From Hermodice carunculata (taxonomy: Eukaryota; Annelida; Polychaeta; Eunicida; Amphinomidae), in contig OZ026623.1 in the NCBI GenBank assembly GCA_964020975.1, forward strand, positions 74,120,785-74,184,784: DNA of 64,000 nucleotides. The letters are read 5' to 3'. A model generated the notes under the pieces. It made no database searches. It had not been told where the DNA came from and saw nothing but the letters and a program-made list of their open reading frames with translations. Below, one piece after another: positions 52,890 through 64,000 of the stretch. Position 1 is the stretch's first letter. Every line of letters starts with the position of its first letter. Made by a program: the position numbers and the translations under genes.

Positions 52890-54835
52890 TCCTCATGGCC
52901 TGTGTGCAGATACAAAAGTAGCTTGAAGAGCACCACCACAAACTCTGATCCAGTTCTCTGCAGAACCATCAAGTTGCCCAATTTAATATATCCAGTTTGA
53001 AAAATGTGTGAGGTTTTGTAATACTGCTCTAAAGGGAGTTAGGCCATAATAAGCGATATACACAATTGTAACTACAGATACATTTCTCCATGCTTTTCAA
53101 ATAATTTTTACCGTATCAAAGAAAATACTACATGACGGTTACACCACATTTTATGAATTGAAAAATATTAAATGATGACACAGATCAAAATGTCATGCTG
53201 ACAAACGAAAGATAGAATGAAGCAAAAGAAATGACAGGATCGACCCAGTGACCGTTTCATAAGAAATCTACACAGACATATGCACTTAATACCATTACTG
53301 TACAACTTGTGTCCACATAGTGTAATTTTTAAATCCGTTTAAGTTCATAACAGTACCACCATTTAAGAGACAAAATGAATAGAGGAGAAGTTGCAAATTA
53401 CAAAAACAAGCAAATATTTGTCGTATCACCAGGGCCTGACAAAATATATGACGTTGCAGAACTTGTCCAAAGAAAAGCCCTATCAAATTAAATTAATAGG
53501 AACTTGAAGAATCAATGGTTTAGACAACAGACAAGTGCCCATCTAATATGCTGGGATGACTGACAAGTCAGTTAAATGGAAAATAGTTCAGGCGCCTTTG
53601 CTTAGTAATGCTATGTTCTGATGTAGACATGTATAACATGTGAACAAACACTAAATAATGCAATTTCTCTAGAGCAAATTCCCTTATGCTGACGTCATAT
53701 CAACCCATCTGGTCCTCTCCCAATCTAGACGTCCCGGTTAAAAAGGTTCAACACAACCTAGTGCTAAGGGGTCCATTTCAGAAGTCTCGGTAATGTTTTC
53801 AAATATTCGCAAAAATGTGCTGCGAGTTTTCACCAATCGTACTCGCTGTCACAAAATTGCGATAGGTTTGAAAACACCCCTTGTAACAAATTTCACCGTA
53901 ATCCTGTCTTGATATCTACTCCATTTAAAAACAGCAAAGCACAAGATGTTGTTACCTGAAAATATGTGTCAAGTTTTGTTTCCTGAAAACATTAGAAAAC
54001 ACGAATGTCAACCCATCACCAAAAGTAGTCAGATAATGCCTATCAGTCCAGGTTGCCCCCTGCTTTGCCAACTTATAAAAGTGTTAAATTCAATAGCAAT
54101 CTTTTTTTCTTTGATGAGTTGTGTGTCGTAGAATTCTAAAATATCTAAATATTCTATTGTATGTGTTCTTGTTGTGGTTTATCAATTTAGTGACCACTTT
54201 TTGTAAACTATTTTAGAAGAAATATATATATATTTGCCTCATCATTTTTCCTGAACTTTTCACAAAGTGCGTCCTGTTTATGAAAATGCATAAAGAATCT
54301 GTTACTCTTGCTTAAATTTCGTGTAGGACGCAAAATGTTTAAGAATCAATGTATTTCGCACTGTCAGGAAAATATTTGTATGCAATGGTTTCAATTTGTT
54401 GTGAATCTCAGTTAACTTTTGTGTCAAAGTGCATAAATTGTTCAGTCAAAGTGTAATGTATTATTTCTTATATTTTTGTTGGTTTTCAATGGGGGGGGGG
54501 GTACTTACGGGTTTATAATGTTGCAGGCTTTCATTTCTAAAGTGAGTGATCACTTTCAAGCGCCTTTACTCTCTTGCAACTAATTTAAAATGGCCTGTCT
54601 GTCACTCCCGAGAACAACCCAAACACAAAGGTAACCCAGGAAAAAGCTCTCCCTAAAGCTCACCTTTATTATTTTCAGGAGAGTGATTTACAGCTACGCT
54701 GTAATGTTCAAGCATGGAGGCCTGATGTTGGAAAATGATCAGAGATACCACGATGCAGTTACCGTTTTCTGATTAATACAATTTCTATCGTAGTAGGAAG
54801 CTCTCTTTTGATGCATCTATTGTTTTGGAAAAGTG
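52890..54835. other. Unassigned stretch
   Basis: No frame over 70 codons of note, no repeat family recognised. A G run lies near 54490. Confidence 0.45.
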
Positions 54836-54945
54836 GCATCAAGGTAGGAATCAGAAAATTGTTTGGGAAGGCTTGTTAGAGTCACAATCAAAATTTAAAG
54901 GTGGTGCCATATGTGGTCCCTTCACTATGGTAAAATGATGCAAAA

Positions 54946-55022
<77 letters not shown>

Positions 55023-55262
55023 CAACCAACTAACAATCGAACAAACATACAAATAATCAATCACATCAATATCCATACCAATGGCGCGCTCCTTACTAAA
55101 CTCAATCCTAAGAAAGGAACAGAAAACAAGCAAATACATAAATAAACGTAAATATGAAAGTAAAATTAAAAAATCAACTACCAAGGAAGAAACAAACAAA
55201 GAAGCACACAAAAAAGGAATAAACAAATAAATCAATAAATAACAAGAGAAATAGAGAAAGAA
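54836..55262 (-). repeat. Inverted copy A of a repeat family (partner at 62224-62640)
   Basis: The reverse complement matches the 62.2-kb copy in order: tagtaaggagcg.., gtatggatattga.., attttaccatagtgaagg and ggcaccacct.taaattt. A (TA)n array (54951-55020) has expanded inside this copy. T- and TTTG-rich sequence fills the other half. Confidence 0.8.
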
Positions 55263-55426
55263 ACAATTTTATGAATATATTTAAAAGCTAGAGTGGCTCC
55301 CTTATCATAGCTCTCACTGTGCATATATGCTAGACCATATAAACTCAATTCCGCCAACTTAAACTGGCTAGAAATAGCTCCCTGCAAAATGGATCTAATA
55401 GGTTGTTGCTTGTTTGTAGCTGCCAT
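55232..55426 (-). other. Unrecognised open frame, 64 codons
   Basis: The frame starts MAATNKQQPIRSILQGA and continues with SQFKLAELSLYGLAYM and a further balanced stretch before running into the low-complexity edge of the 54.8-kb repeat copy. It has coding-like composition but no family that I know. Confidence 0.25.
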
Positions 55427-55429
55427 GTT

Positions 55430-56630
55430 TTACACACACACACACACACACACACTGTCTGTCAAAATAAAAAGCATGCACAATTACCGGTATTTGCTTT
55501 CACGACTCAATCATTATGATCTGGAATTTGAGGGACACAATACGACAGACCTAGCCTAAAGATTCTCTACATGACTTCTGTACCTTTGAACCATCCATTC
55601 AGATACATATAGGTCTGCTGGCTTCGCGAAAATGAGCACATCATGACTCGGGACACAGTTATTGGTTACCATTTGAACACAGCTGGCACAAGGGGTTGAA
55701 TCAATAAAGAACATCTCACTGATTGTGAGAAAACTTTGGAGTAACAACAACAAGGAGAAGAACTATCACAGTACTTTCACACAGACTGTAACAGTGTTCT
55801 ACGGAGTTGTGCTTACTTCATGAATGCCACGCCGCAAATCACAAGTTCCGAGTTAAAAAAAAATTAAAAAATGCTGTTCACGCAACGCATGCACAAAGAT
55901 TTATGGGAAGCCCTGGTGGAGTCACGATCTTAATTAAGTTTGATGGCTTGGTACCTCTATCGTATCACACATTGCACATCAAAATGAGTATATTTAGTAC
56001 CTGGAAAACCCCTCCATGCGATATGTTGCATAATACAAACTTTACTCAATTAATCCAAAGCAAGAAAGACAGGAAAAATTAATATACATCACAGGAGTGC
56101 CCCAACAAGAGAAGAGACAAATAAATATCCTACATGATAAGCAATCACATACATAGTTTTTCACACAGTCGCCTGTTTGTTTAGTCAACAAGGAGGAACA
56201 GAGTGGTACGTGCATCTATGGAATTAGCCATGTGGCTTTTGTTTAAAAGCGCACCTCATCATCAGTCCGTGACCCTTGCCCCTAGGGCACTGGCCAACGC
56301 TGTGTACAACCCTTGCAGTTAAATAGTAATGTGGCATCAAGCAGACATTCAGGAGCCATTTTACTCTGACATGCTTCCAAGAAAACAGCGTACATTACCC
56401 ACATTATCAAGAAAGTGGCCTTTTGAAAATTACAGGTCAATGGCACGTTACCAGTCAAAGCACAGAAATATTTATTTACAATTCCGCAATTGTTTTTATG
56501 AATTTCAAAGAGATTGACATGACTCCCGCTGTGAGAAATAACCTTATTATTATCAGTATCTACAATGTAGGATCAAACAGACGTCGTCGTCAATAAAAAA
56601 AAATATAGCAGTTCAGCTTTCACGTATCCT
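55430..56630. other. Unassigned, with a short (CA)n at 55434-55453
   Basis: Unrecognised frames at 55556-55753 (-), 55807-56082 (+) and 56329-56517 (+). Confidence 0.4.
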
Positions 56631-56639
56631 CTACGCCAC

Positions 56640-57190
56640 ATTGTGTAACGAACAACTAATCCATAACTTCTTTTGTTTCATATGTATTTATAGCGTAAAC
56701 GACTGCCCACTATACTTAGGCCACTACATGTCTCTATCCACAAGGTCCTGTATGCACCGCGTAGTACAACAGATTTTGCTCAAAATATTTCAGACCTTTA
56801 TGCGAAAAATACATACATTTTATAAGAGAATGTGAACATGTTCTCACACAAACGATAGGTATATGACGCTATCTATGAACTGATCACTACAACACTCCTT
56901 AATAGCAGACTACTCGTGTCAGCTATCATTTCACAGAGTTACATGAGATAAAAATGCAGACCTCATGTAGTGCAGCGAAGAGAGTTAAAAGACGTGCGAC
57001 TTACTTTTTGCCCATCATGTATTCAGAGCAAAATGACTGCTTACTATATATAGAGGACTTTGGAAAATACTCCAACCGACAGGAGAGGTATAAAAAAATA
57101 CAACTGATCACAATACAACGCTCATAAACGACAAAATTTCGTAGATCAGCTGTTATTTTACAGAGTCTGCAGTACCTCTGATGCATACCC
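56640..57190. repeat. Imperfect repeat, spacing about 224 bp or more
   Basis: aactgatcactacaacact...gtcagctatcatttcacagagt near 56878-56940 returns as aactgatcacaatacaacg...atcagctgttattttacagagt near 57102-57166. Another pair (gactgcccactatactta near 56701, gactgcttactatatata near 57034) lies about 333 bp apart. The exact unit is unclear. Confidence 0.5.
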
Positions 57191-57454
57191 TAAACCTTTG
57201 CGAAAACACATGATGAATGCTAAACACTGATCTGGCTATGAATTTCCACTACCCCAACTAATTTACAAACACATCATTATACTCAACACTCATGTGGACT
57301 AGGATTTCTCATGGTGACAAACTGAGTTTTAAATGCCGATTCTTTTATGAACGTATTATTTCTACAGTTATATCTGCTTGCTCATTCTCTCATTTCTGGG
57401 AATAACAAATATATTTCGACCGGCTTTTTTTTCATGAAACACCATTGGAAGTTA

Positions 57455-57587
<133 letters not shown>

Positions 57588-57589
57588 CC

Positions 57590-58511
57590 GGATCGATAAA
57601 TAACAGAATGCCCATTCCACATATGCTCACAACTATTGTTCGTCGTTATTGAAGCAGATTTTTCAAAAACTGGAATTTTATGATATTGACATTCTTCACG
57701 GTGTGTAAGTTATTTATACACTTCTGTGTAAGTGTATCCTGTTAACCATAAAATAAAATGAAGGGGCATCTGTTTGAATACGTGCTTGCAGGTTGCACAA
57801 TGTACATGCAGCTTTGTTATCATGGCCCTTTTGACCTCGCCAGAGTCGCAGGCTCTGCAGAATACATGACGAGCCTTCATATGTGGTATATGCTAAAAAT
57901 TCACATCCAAGTATATATTTCATTTGTTACTTTACACGAGTTGATGAAAAGCATTGTAACAACGGGCAGAATCTGAATAAAAAGGTGAATCGAATCATCA
58001 CTTCTGTTAGTTAGGATATTTAAATGTTGGCACAGAAAATAAAATTCCTAGACTACATGCAGCATGTTCGCCACTGAAGAAATAAGAAACTAAAGGGAGC
58101 TCCTCTGTTTTACACCCAGGTCAGTATAAACTTCGGACACGTGTATTTTTGAAAGCCTGGCCATTGTTTACCTATCTCAGCACCCCTATGGATATATGGC
58201 CCTGTGGTGCAAGATCGAACTACGTAATGCGACTTTGTCTCCCTACAGTAACCATCAATATATCCGACTTTTCAGACGAAGATCTGAATGACTCGCTCGA
58301 TCCCTTACTCCATTCCCGATTTTCACCAATTATGTAATAGCCAGTGGAACAGTGAGGGATCTTTCCCTTGGTCATGTCATAAAAAAGCGACGTATTTGGA
58401 CCAATCCTTTAAATTTTTATAAGCCTTGATGTTGACTTGTATCATCTATAGATCACAATCTGTACTTGCAGTTTTGCAGCTACCCCTGCATTTTGTTTCT
58501 ACTTATAAAAT

Positions 58512-58543
<32 letters not shown>

Positions 58544-58545
58544 CA
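57590..58545. other. Unassigned stretch
   Basis: The frame at 58149-58337 (+) ends in an acidic ISDFSDEDLNDSLDPLLHS and is not recognised. A short TA tract lies at 58511-58543. Confidence 0.35.
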
Positions 58546-58549
58546 CATA

Positions 58550-59458
58550 CAGTAAAACCTGTCTATTGCGGACACCTGTGGTTCTGGCAAAATTGTCCGC
58601 AATAGACAGGTGTCCACAATAGGCAGGGGCTGAACTTTTGGGATCTCAGAGTACATTTGTATCAAAGGAGATAAACTTGTATAGACTGTCGTAAAATATG
58701 CACGTGTGTACCCATCTACAGCATTTACTCTCAGTTTTTGTACATTATGCCCCTGACACTTTACTCAAACTCATCTTAACTTGGGATTTTACAGTTTTTA
58801 TCTTTTAAGGGAAAATTGTGCATGTATAGGCTTACCAGGCTAAAGAAAGTTTTCGTAATTTCTTTTACTAACAGAAAAGAAACAAACAACAAACATACCA
58901 CAGGGATATCATATCCTTTGAGTACAGTATAACTGTATGTGCCATTGTTACAAATTGTGAATAACTTCACATGCGTCTCATTGGGTCCTTTGTTTTAGGC
59001 TTAATGTTTGATCTATGGAGCTTAATTGTTTGATAGACAGAGAAAGTGTGAGCAACCTCACTCAACAGGAGCACCAGTGCCCAGAGACACCTGGCATGTT
59101 TGTTGAGGCATTACAGCCTAACTGCTTGGCTGAGTGAGCTTATTATGTGTTACAGGCCACTGATCAATGGATTAATTAGTCTTTGATTCCAGCTTAACAT
59201 GCACGGCATTGTTCAGGCATTACAGCTTGGAACATGACAAGTTGCAAAAAATGTATTGATATATTGTGTCCGCAATAGACAGGTTGTTTTTGCATTTGGT
59301 ACCCCAAAAAGTGTCCGCAATACACAATAGACAGGTGTCCACTGTAGACAGGTATCACCAATATGAAAATGACTTAAAAGTATTTGGTTCTGGTCAAAAC
59401 TGTCCGCATTAAGCAGGTGTCCACAGTAGACAGGTGTCCACAAGGACAGGTTTTACTG
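58550..59458. mobile_element. MITE with TA target duplication, 909 bp
   Basis: The element begins cagtaaaacctgtc at 58550 and ends gacaggttttactg at 59458, a perfect 14-base inverted terminus. It is followed inward by a shared ggacacctgt. Both sides carry TA (58548-58549, 59459-59460). Related words, (t)gtccgcaatagacaggtgtcc, recur internally at both ends, including a close inverted pair near 58564-58612. There is no open frame for a transposase, so it is non-autonomous. The TA target and the CAGT start suit the Tc1/mariner group, which is inference. The ends are barely diverged, so it looks young. Confidence 0.88.
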
Positions 59459-59616
59459 TATATATATACATATGAAGAAAACAAACATTTAATTCTTCTA
59501 AATTCCAGGTTAGCATCAAGAACCCCCCCCATTTAGTCTTATTCACCTGCCATCTCTGAATGGTAATCTAGAATCATTTGATTCAACAGAAATTTTCTCC
59601 TTTCCAAGGACATGGG

Positions 59617-60890
59617 CATAGCTGAAATACAAGATACAAGATACACAGCTTTATTTCAAGTCGGTACGTTGCAAATTACAGAACATTAGCCAGAGGCTAT
59701 TACAACCGACCATACAAAATTAGCTCAGGCTAAAAATAATGTACACATGAAATAAAAAAGATTGTATATCAAATATATTATCACAGAATAAGCACTAAAA
59801 TTATTCTGAGTAGGTAGTTTCCAGCCATCCAGATATTTATGTCAAAGTAACAAACAGATTGTGTATAAAATATATTATCACAGAATAAGCACTAAAATTA
59901 TTCAGAGGAGGTACATGTAGTTTCGAGCCATCCAGATAGTTAGATCGCAGTGAAACTATTGGCAGGCAGAACAATGACAAGTGTTATCAAAATTCCAAAT
60001 TAATATCAGTTTATTTGTTTGTTTGTTTGTTTTTTTAATTCTGAAAGGGTGGCAGCAAGAGAATTATTTCCAAAAGTGACCTTATTACAAGCAAGAAGAT
60101 CCAAATATCTGGATGACCGGATATTCCTATTGGAATGAAGTTGTAAAAACATATTTTGAGTGTAGTCTAGACCGTAGCTGCCTAGGGCCTTATACACTTC
60201 TGTGGCCAGGGAGCGTAGTCTTCCTGTAAATAAAGTTGGCAGTCCTGCCTTTTTAAGAAGGGTGTAGTAGTCACTAGAATGGACGATAAAAAAACAAAAC
60301 AAAGACCTCGTTCCTATACGTTTTCCAACTTTTTGGTAAGAGTAGCACCACACAAGTGCCAGACTAGAGGACAAATTATTAAAATTTGACAGAATAAAAG
60401 ACCCAAAAATCAAAAGTTTGGAGGACTTGTCAAAATATGAGCTGATGTGTCTGAGAACACTTATTTGTCTGGCTGCTTTTTTACAGAGGAAGGCAATATG
60501 TACATCAAATTTGAGCTTGTTGTCAATTTCCACACCAAGCAGTCTTACATGATCTTCTGACTTTATAACCTCACTTTCAATCCCAAAATTGATGTTGCAG
60601 GAGTCTCTCCTAGAGGGCCAAAGGACAATAGCCTGAAACGTATTAGGATTTGCAAGTATTTCATTTTGTGTAAACCAGTGAATGGACTCCTCAGATTTAT
60701 GCTCAAGAGTGCAATGCAGACTTTCAGGGTCATGATGACCCAATGATAAAGTGTTGTCATCTGCATAGTTGTACAGATGATAACCCTTTGTCATAAAATA
60801 CATGTCATTAAAAAAATGCAAAATAAATGTGGTTCTAAAAAGCTGCATTCCAATCCATGTTTTCGTCAACCATCAGTTATCGTCAAGTCC
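59617..60890 (-). mobile_element. 5'-truncated CR1/L2-like LINE, long open RT frame
   Basis: The minus strand holds one open frame of 287 codons (60869-60006). It starts in the RT palm with FFNDMYF (residues 19-25) and the catalytic YADDN (35-39), then WFTQNEILANPNTFQ (65-79) and LLGVEID (110-116). CKKAARQISVLRHIS (about 128-143) and the thumb and C-terminus follow. A 3' UTR comes next, with a 97-bp duplication near 59759-59950. The element ends in ATTAAA/AATAAA-like sequence and a short heptamer tail (complement of atacaag, 59627-59649). Heptamer tails rather than poly-A are usual for this clade. RT blocks before YADD, and the endonuclease, are absent because of 5' truncation. The Met at 60869 is not the native start. 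No target duplication was found. Confidence 0.9.
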
Positions 60891-60899
60891 CTTGGTGTT

Positions 60900-62220
60900 G
60901 TTGTGCATTATACATTTTTTCTAGGTCATACATCACATTTAAGCATTTGGCATATTTGGTTTGGAATGACTTGTTGAGCTGGAGAAGAAGTCTTCTTTTG
61001 CCTGTACCTGTGCTGCTTCTTATGTTTTTGAAGCCTCTTTGTAGGATTGCACATTTGCTTCATATTCACCCCCCATTTTATAATGCACTTTTTCAGTGCA
61101 GGATCAAAGACTGAATGGCCCTAAGCCTCATCTGCTTTCATATCATTATCCTGTTTGTGATCACTCAACTAATCTATCTTAGACTCTTGAGTGTCCGAAA
61201 CATTACCATCCTCCTTTTTTTTTTTTTTTTTTTTTTGTAAACCTCTGCGCAAAAATGACTCAAGTGGCCCTGCAACTAATTAGCGAAGCGCATGGTTAAA
61301 CAGGCATGCAGACAGGCAAACAAGAAGGGTTTAGACAGAATAGCGATGAAGATTATTTTGTATTTATCCCCTGCGGTCCATTAAGACAGGAAAAAAAGAC
61401 AATTCATATCACTTGTACCATTTTATATTACTACCTTGCATTGGACTTTGCCACAGTGACGACGCATGTATTAATATAAAATTGACACACTAGCAACAAC
61501 GACAACAACAAAATTGGTCAACCATGAGCCTAATGGCGGACTATTTTGAACGGCCGTTGCCTCAGCTCAAAATCTCGACGAAAAGTTACTTTTCAGTTAT
61601 TTCTTTGTGAAACTGATTTAATGAAGAGGAAAATTGGAAGGTCACGTTGCTTTGGAATGATGTACCAGCAAGCATCCGAAAGTATGCACAACCAGATGTC
61701 CCTGCGGAGCTCAACGACTATGGGCCACCAGGTTGACCTCCTAAGTCACTGACGGCAGCATTGTGAACATTGCCAGAAGGAACGGGGCAATGACTAATTG
61801 CTACGCTAGCAGGGACAAACAGTGAGGACTGGGAAGTGTTTTACATGGATGTTAGATGTCTCTGAAAAGAAGAATTTACCTGGAGAATGTTGCACATGGC
61901 TTGAGGTTGATTTCTGCTTGCTGTTGCATAATTGTTCAAGGAGTGCACATTTTGTACCCAGTCAGCTGTTGAATGATGGTTGACGGGACTCCGTCTCAGT
62001 CTTCAGTGCTGATGAAAAATTTTATTTACCTTTGATATATAGTCATACCAAATATGGAATTTATAGCTGATATATTTGTAAAACAATGTCTCTAATTTTA
62101 CAGATATGGCAAAGTCCCACCCATGGGATATGGTCAACAATATCACACATGAGTTTTCAATGTAATATGGTACAAAGTCGGGGATAAATATCAAAGTTAT
62201 ATTGCTAAACAAAGTAAATA
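60900..62220. other. Unassigned stretch
   Basis: Contains a T run (61217-61238) and an open frame at 61546-61752. The frame is not recognised, though its neighbouring frame has LLWNDVPASIRKYAQPDVP. Nothing else is visible. Confidence 0.35.
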
Positions 62221-62223
62221 AGA

Positions 62224-62640
62224 ATTCTTTTTTTCTTTTCTTTCTTTTTCTCTTTATTTTATTTGTTCTTTATTGATGTATTTGTTTGTTGGTTTGCGTG
62301 CTTGTTTATTTTCTATTGGTTGCTTGTTTTGTTTGTTTTGTTTATTTGTTTTTTATCATTGTTGGTTTGCTTTTAAATGTTTGTTTGGGTTTTGTTTTGT
62401 TTTTCCTTGGTTTTGTTGAGTAAGGAGCGTACCTTTGGCATGGGTATTGAGATCATTGTTTGTGCTTGATTATTTCTATGTTTGTTTGTTTTTTTAGTTT
62501 GTTCTGTGTTTATTTGTTTGAGTTTTGTAGCATTTTACTAGAGTGAAGGGACAAGCTATGGCACCACCTCTAAATTTAGATCGTCACTCAAAAGGGATTC
62601 CCACATAACTTGCGGAGTCATCATGTGACCCAATAATGTT
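62224..62640 (+). repeat. Copy B of the repeat family (partner at 54836-55262)
   Basis: About 400 bases, T- and TTTG-rich in the first half, then gagtaaggagcg.acc, gggtattgagat, attttactagagtgaaggga and ggcaccacctctaaattta. It is in the opposite orientation to the 54.8-kb copy, at roughly 70% identity by eye. Confidence 0.8.
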
Positions 62641-63055
62641 AGTATGTTACCTTATTTGAAATATGAGGTACAGGTTACCAACCCCATATCAATCTGCACT
62701 CATTCTTGAAAAGAAAGCTTTACGCATAATAACAATTGAACACAACCAAGCCCATATATCAAATCTTTTCAAAATGACCTAAATTCCACTTATAATAAAA
62801 CTTTTTTCTAAATATTTTTCTATTGGCATATAATAGATTATCAAAAAAAGGTATTATAATTTCGGCTTCCAGTTCAAACACCAACGATACAATACAGGGA
62901 CTAATTCCAATCTGATTGTTCCGCAGCATAATAATAATTACAAGTGTCAAAGTTTAAGGAGTATTGGCGCTAAAGTATTTAATATGCTACCCTCCACAAA
63001 AGTCGAAACTCTGACATTCTACATCTTTAAAAAGAGAGGTAAAAGTGGTTAATAT
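62640..63055 (+). pseudogene. LINE relic G: C-terminal end
   Basis: Plus-strand frames give ILEKKALRIITIEHNQAHIS near 62702-62760 (the ILQKKALRII block after the thumb). In another frame they give SLRSIGAKVFNMLPSTKVET near 62955-63012 followed by FKKRGK, the usual (GAK.WN.LP...FKK) end of CR1/RTE-type ORF2. The frame change and internal stops show decay. A (TA)n array starts about 40 bases after it. Confidence 0.7.
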
Positions 63056-63089
63056 ACAGAGACATAAATATTGACACGATAGTTTTCCC

Positions 63090-63095
<6 letters not shown>

Positions 63096-63182
<87 letters not shown>

Positions 63183-63246
63183 TATTTATGTACATATATA
63201 TGTATATATATATATATATATATGTTTATTTATGTACATATATATG

Positions 63247-63312
<66 letters not shown>
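63096..63312. repeat. (TA)n microsatellite with two gtttatttatgtacatat inserts
   Basis: TA array interrupted twice by the same word (63180 and 63223), so a segment of the array was duplicated. Confidence 0.97.
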
Positions 63313-63314
<2 letters not shown>

Positions 63315-63316
<2 letters not shown>

Positions 63317-63612
63317 CTTATCATGGTCTTTTCCCTTTTCCTATTGTGTTGCTAATATTTTTCATTGACCAACTAGTTTATAAATATATTTTATGTCGTG
63401 TTTATAATTAATGTATGTTGTATCTGAGAAATAATATCTCGCTGGCTTCGGTTTTGTTGCGTACAAAGACAAGGCTTGGCTAATATCTAATTTTTTGTTA
63501 CATTATGTAAGTTATTTTGTAATTGTTTTATGGAACAAAAAGGCATTGGTTGATAAAATCTTATAACAAGGTATGCAGCCAAACGGAGGATCCTGCTCCT
63601 TCCCATATACGC
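63315..63612. other. Unassigned stretch
   Basis: Short AT-rich sequence without features. Confidence 0.45.
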
Positions 63613-63694
63613 CATGTATGTATGTATGTATGTATGTATGTATGTATGTATGTATGTATGTATGTATGGACGGATGGATGGATGGATGGATGGA
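63613..63694. repeat. (GTAT)n passing into (GATG)n
   Basis: A tetranucleotide array changing unit near 63668, similar in kind to the array at 3919-4047. Confidence 0.97.
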
Positions 63695-64000
63695 TTGCGA
63701 ATCAAAGTTGCTGTTTTGGAAAGTATTCTTGTGCTGCTTATTGGTCATTGCGTGAGAGAGCCTGGTATCATTATATCAAAGTATTCTGAAATTGGTACAT
63801 GGTTCTCAAATATAAAAAATAGCGTTGAATTATCCCATTAGACAACAAATGTTATACGCACATATTTCTATCCGTACCATTAATTTCGTGTTGACAAATA
63901 ACAATTTTATAAAAATCGATCATTGCCTTTTCCATTTCAAAACAAACAGCTTAGCACTTCGTTTCATTTATTAGCTCGCCTTTGCTTTCAGTGTATCTGA
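63695..64000. other. Unassigned window end
   Basis: No recognisable feature. Confidence 0.45.

Overview
The window looks like non-coding, repeat-rich nuclear DNA of a marine invertebrate animal, probably a lophotrochozoan or invertebrate deuterostome. The reasons are AT-rich sequence, very many long microsatellites, several clades of non-LTR retrotransposon side by side (CR1/L2/Jockey-like, Tx1/L1-like), a Ty3/gypsy fossil, a tRNA-derived SINE, a TA-flanked MITE, and tandem repeats built on AGGTCA-type words. No intact host gene was recognised. A few open stretches could be isolated exons and are listed with low confidence. Species assignment is inference only.

Layout. 1-6.5 kb: unique AT-rich sequence with minisatellites and (GA)n and (GTAT)n arrays. 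6.7-8.5 kb: two different LINE relics in line on the minus strand. 12.5-14.8 kb: a minus-strand LINE with endonuclease, linker, reverse transcriptase (RT) thumb and C-terminal parts but lacking the RT core. 16.1-17.0 kb: a 5'-truncated Tx1/L1-like LINE with a perfect 13-bp target-site duplication. 18.5-20.1 kb: tandem-repeat country. 20-34 kb: mostly unassigned sequence with short tandem duplications and a few unrecognised open frames. 34.1-39.8 kb: the most interesting object, an apparent 5.7-kb DNA transposon of a type I cannot classify. It has degenerate inverted ends, TTAA-like flanks, and a decayed gene for a cysteine-rich protein resembling an uncharacterised invertebrate family. It sits inside a LINE (39.8-40.6 kb). 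42.8-51.6 kb: a broken Ty3/gypsy fossil with LTR remnants, a SINE inside it, and a recent ~805-bp tandem duplication of its 3' end. 51.6-52.9 kb: AGGTCA-type repeats and an AGTGCACTT cluster. 54.8 and 62.2 kb: two inverted copies of one repeat family. 58.55-59.46 kb: a complete-looking MITE. 59.6-60.9 kb: a 5'-truncated LINE with a long open RT frame. 62.6-63.1 kb: another LINE tail.

There is no operon or pathway logic. The window is best read as layered insertions. The relative ages suggested by the sequence are: oldest, the gypsy fossil, LINEs A-C and the TTAA element; younger, the Tx1 copy, the MITE and the 59.6-60.9 kb LINE; youngest, the tandem duplications at 36.99 and 49.9 kb. Many open frames in this window (poly-Glu-Arg, poly-Ser, poly-Asp, poly-Tyr-Ile, His-Thr) are only microsatellites read in frame.
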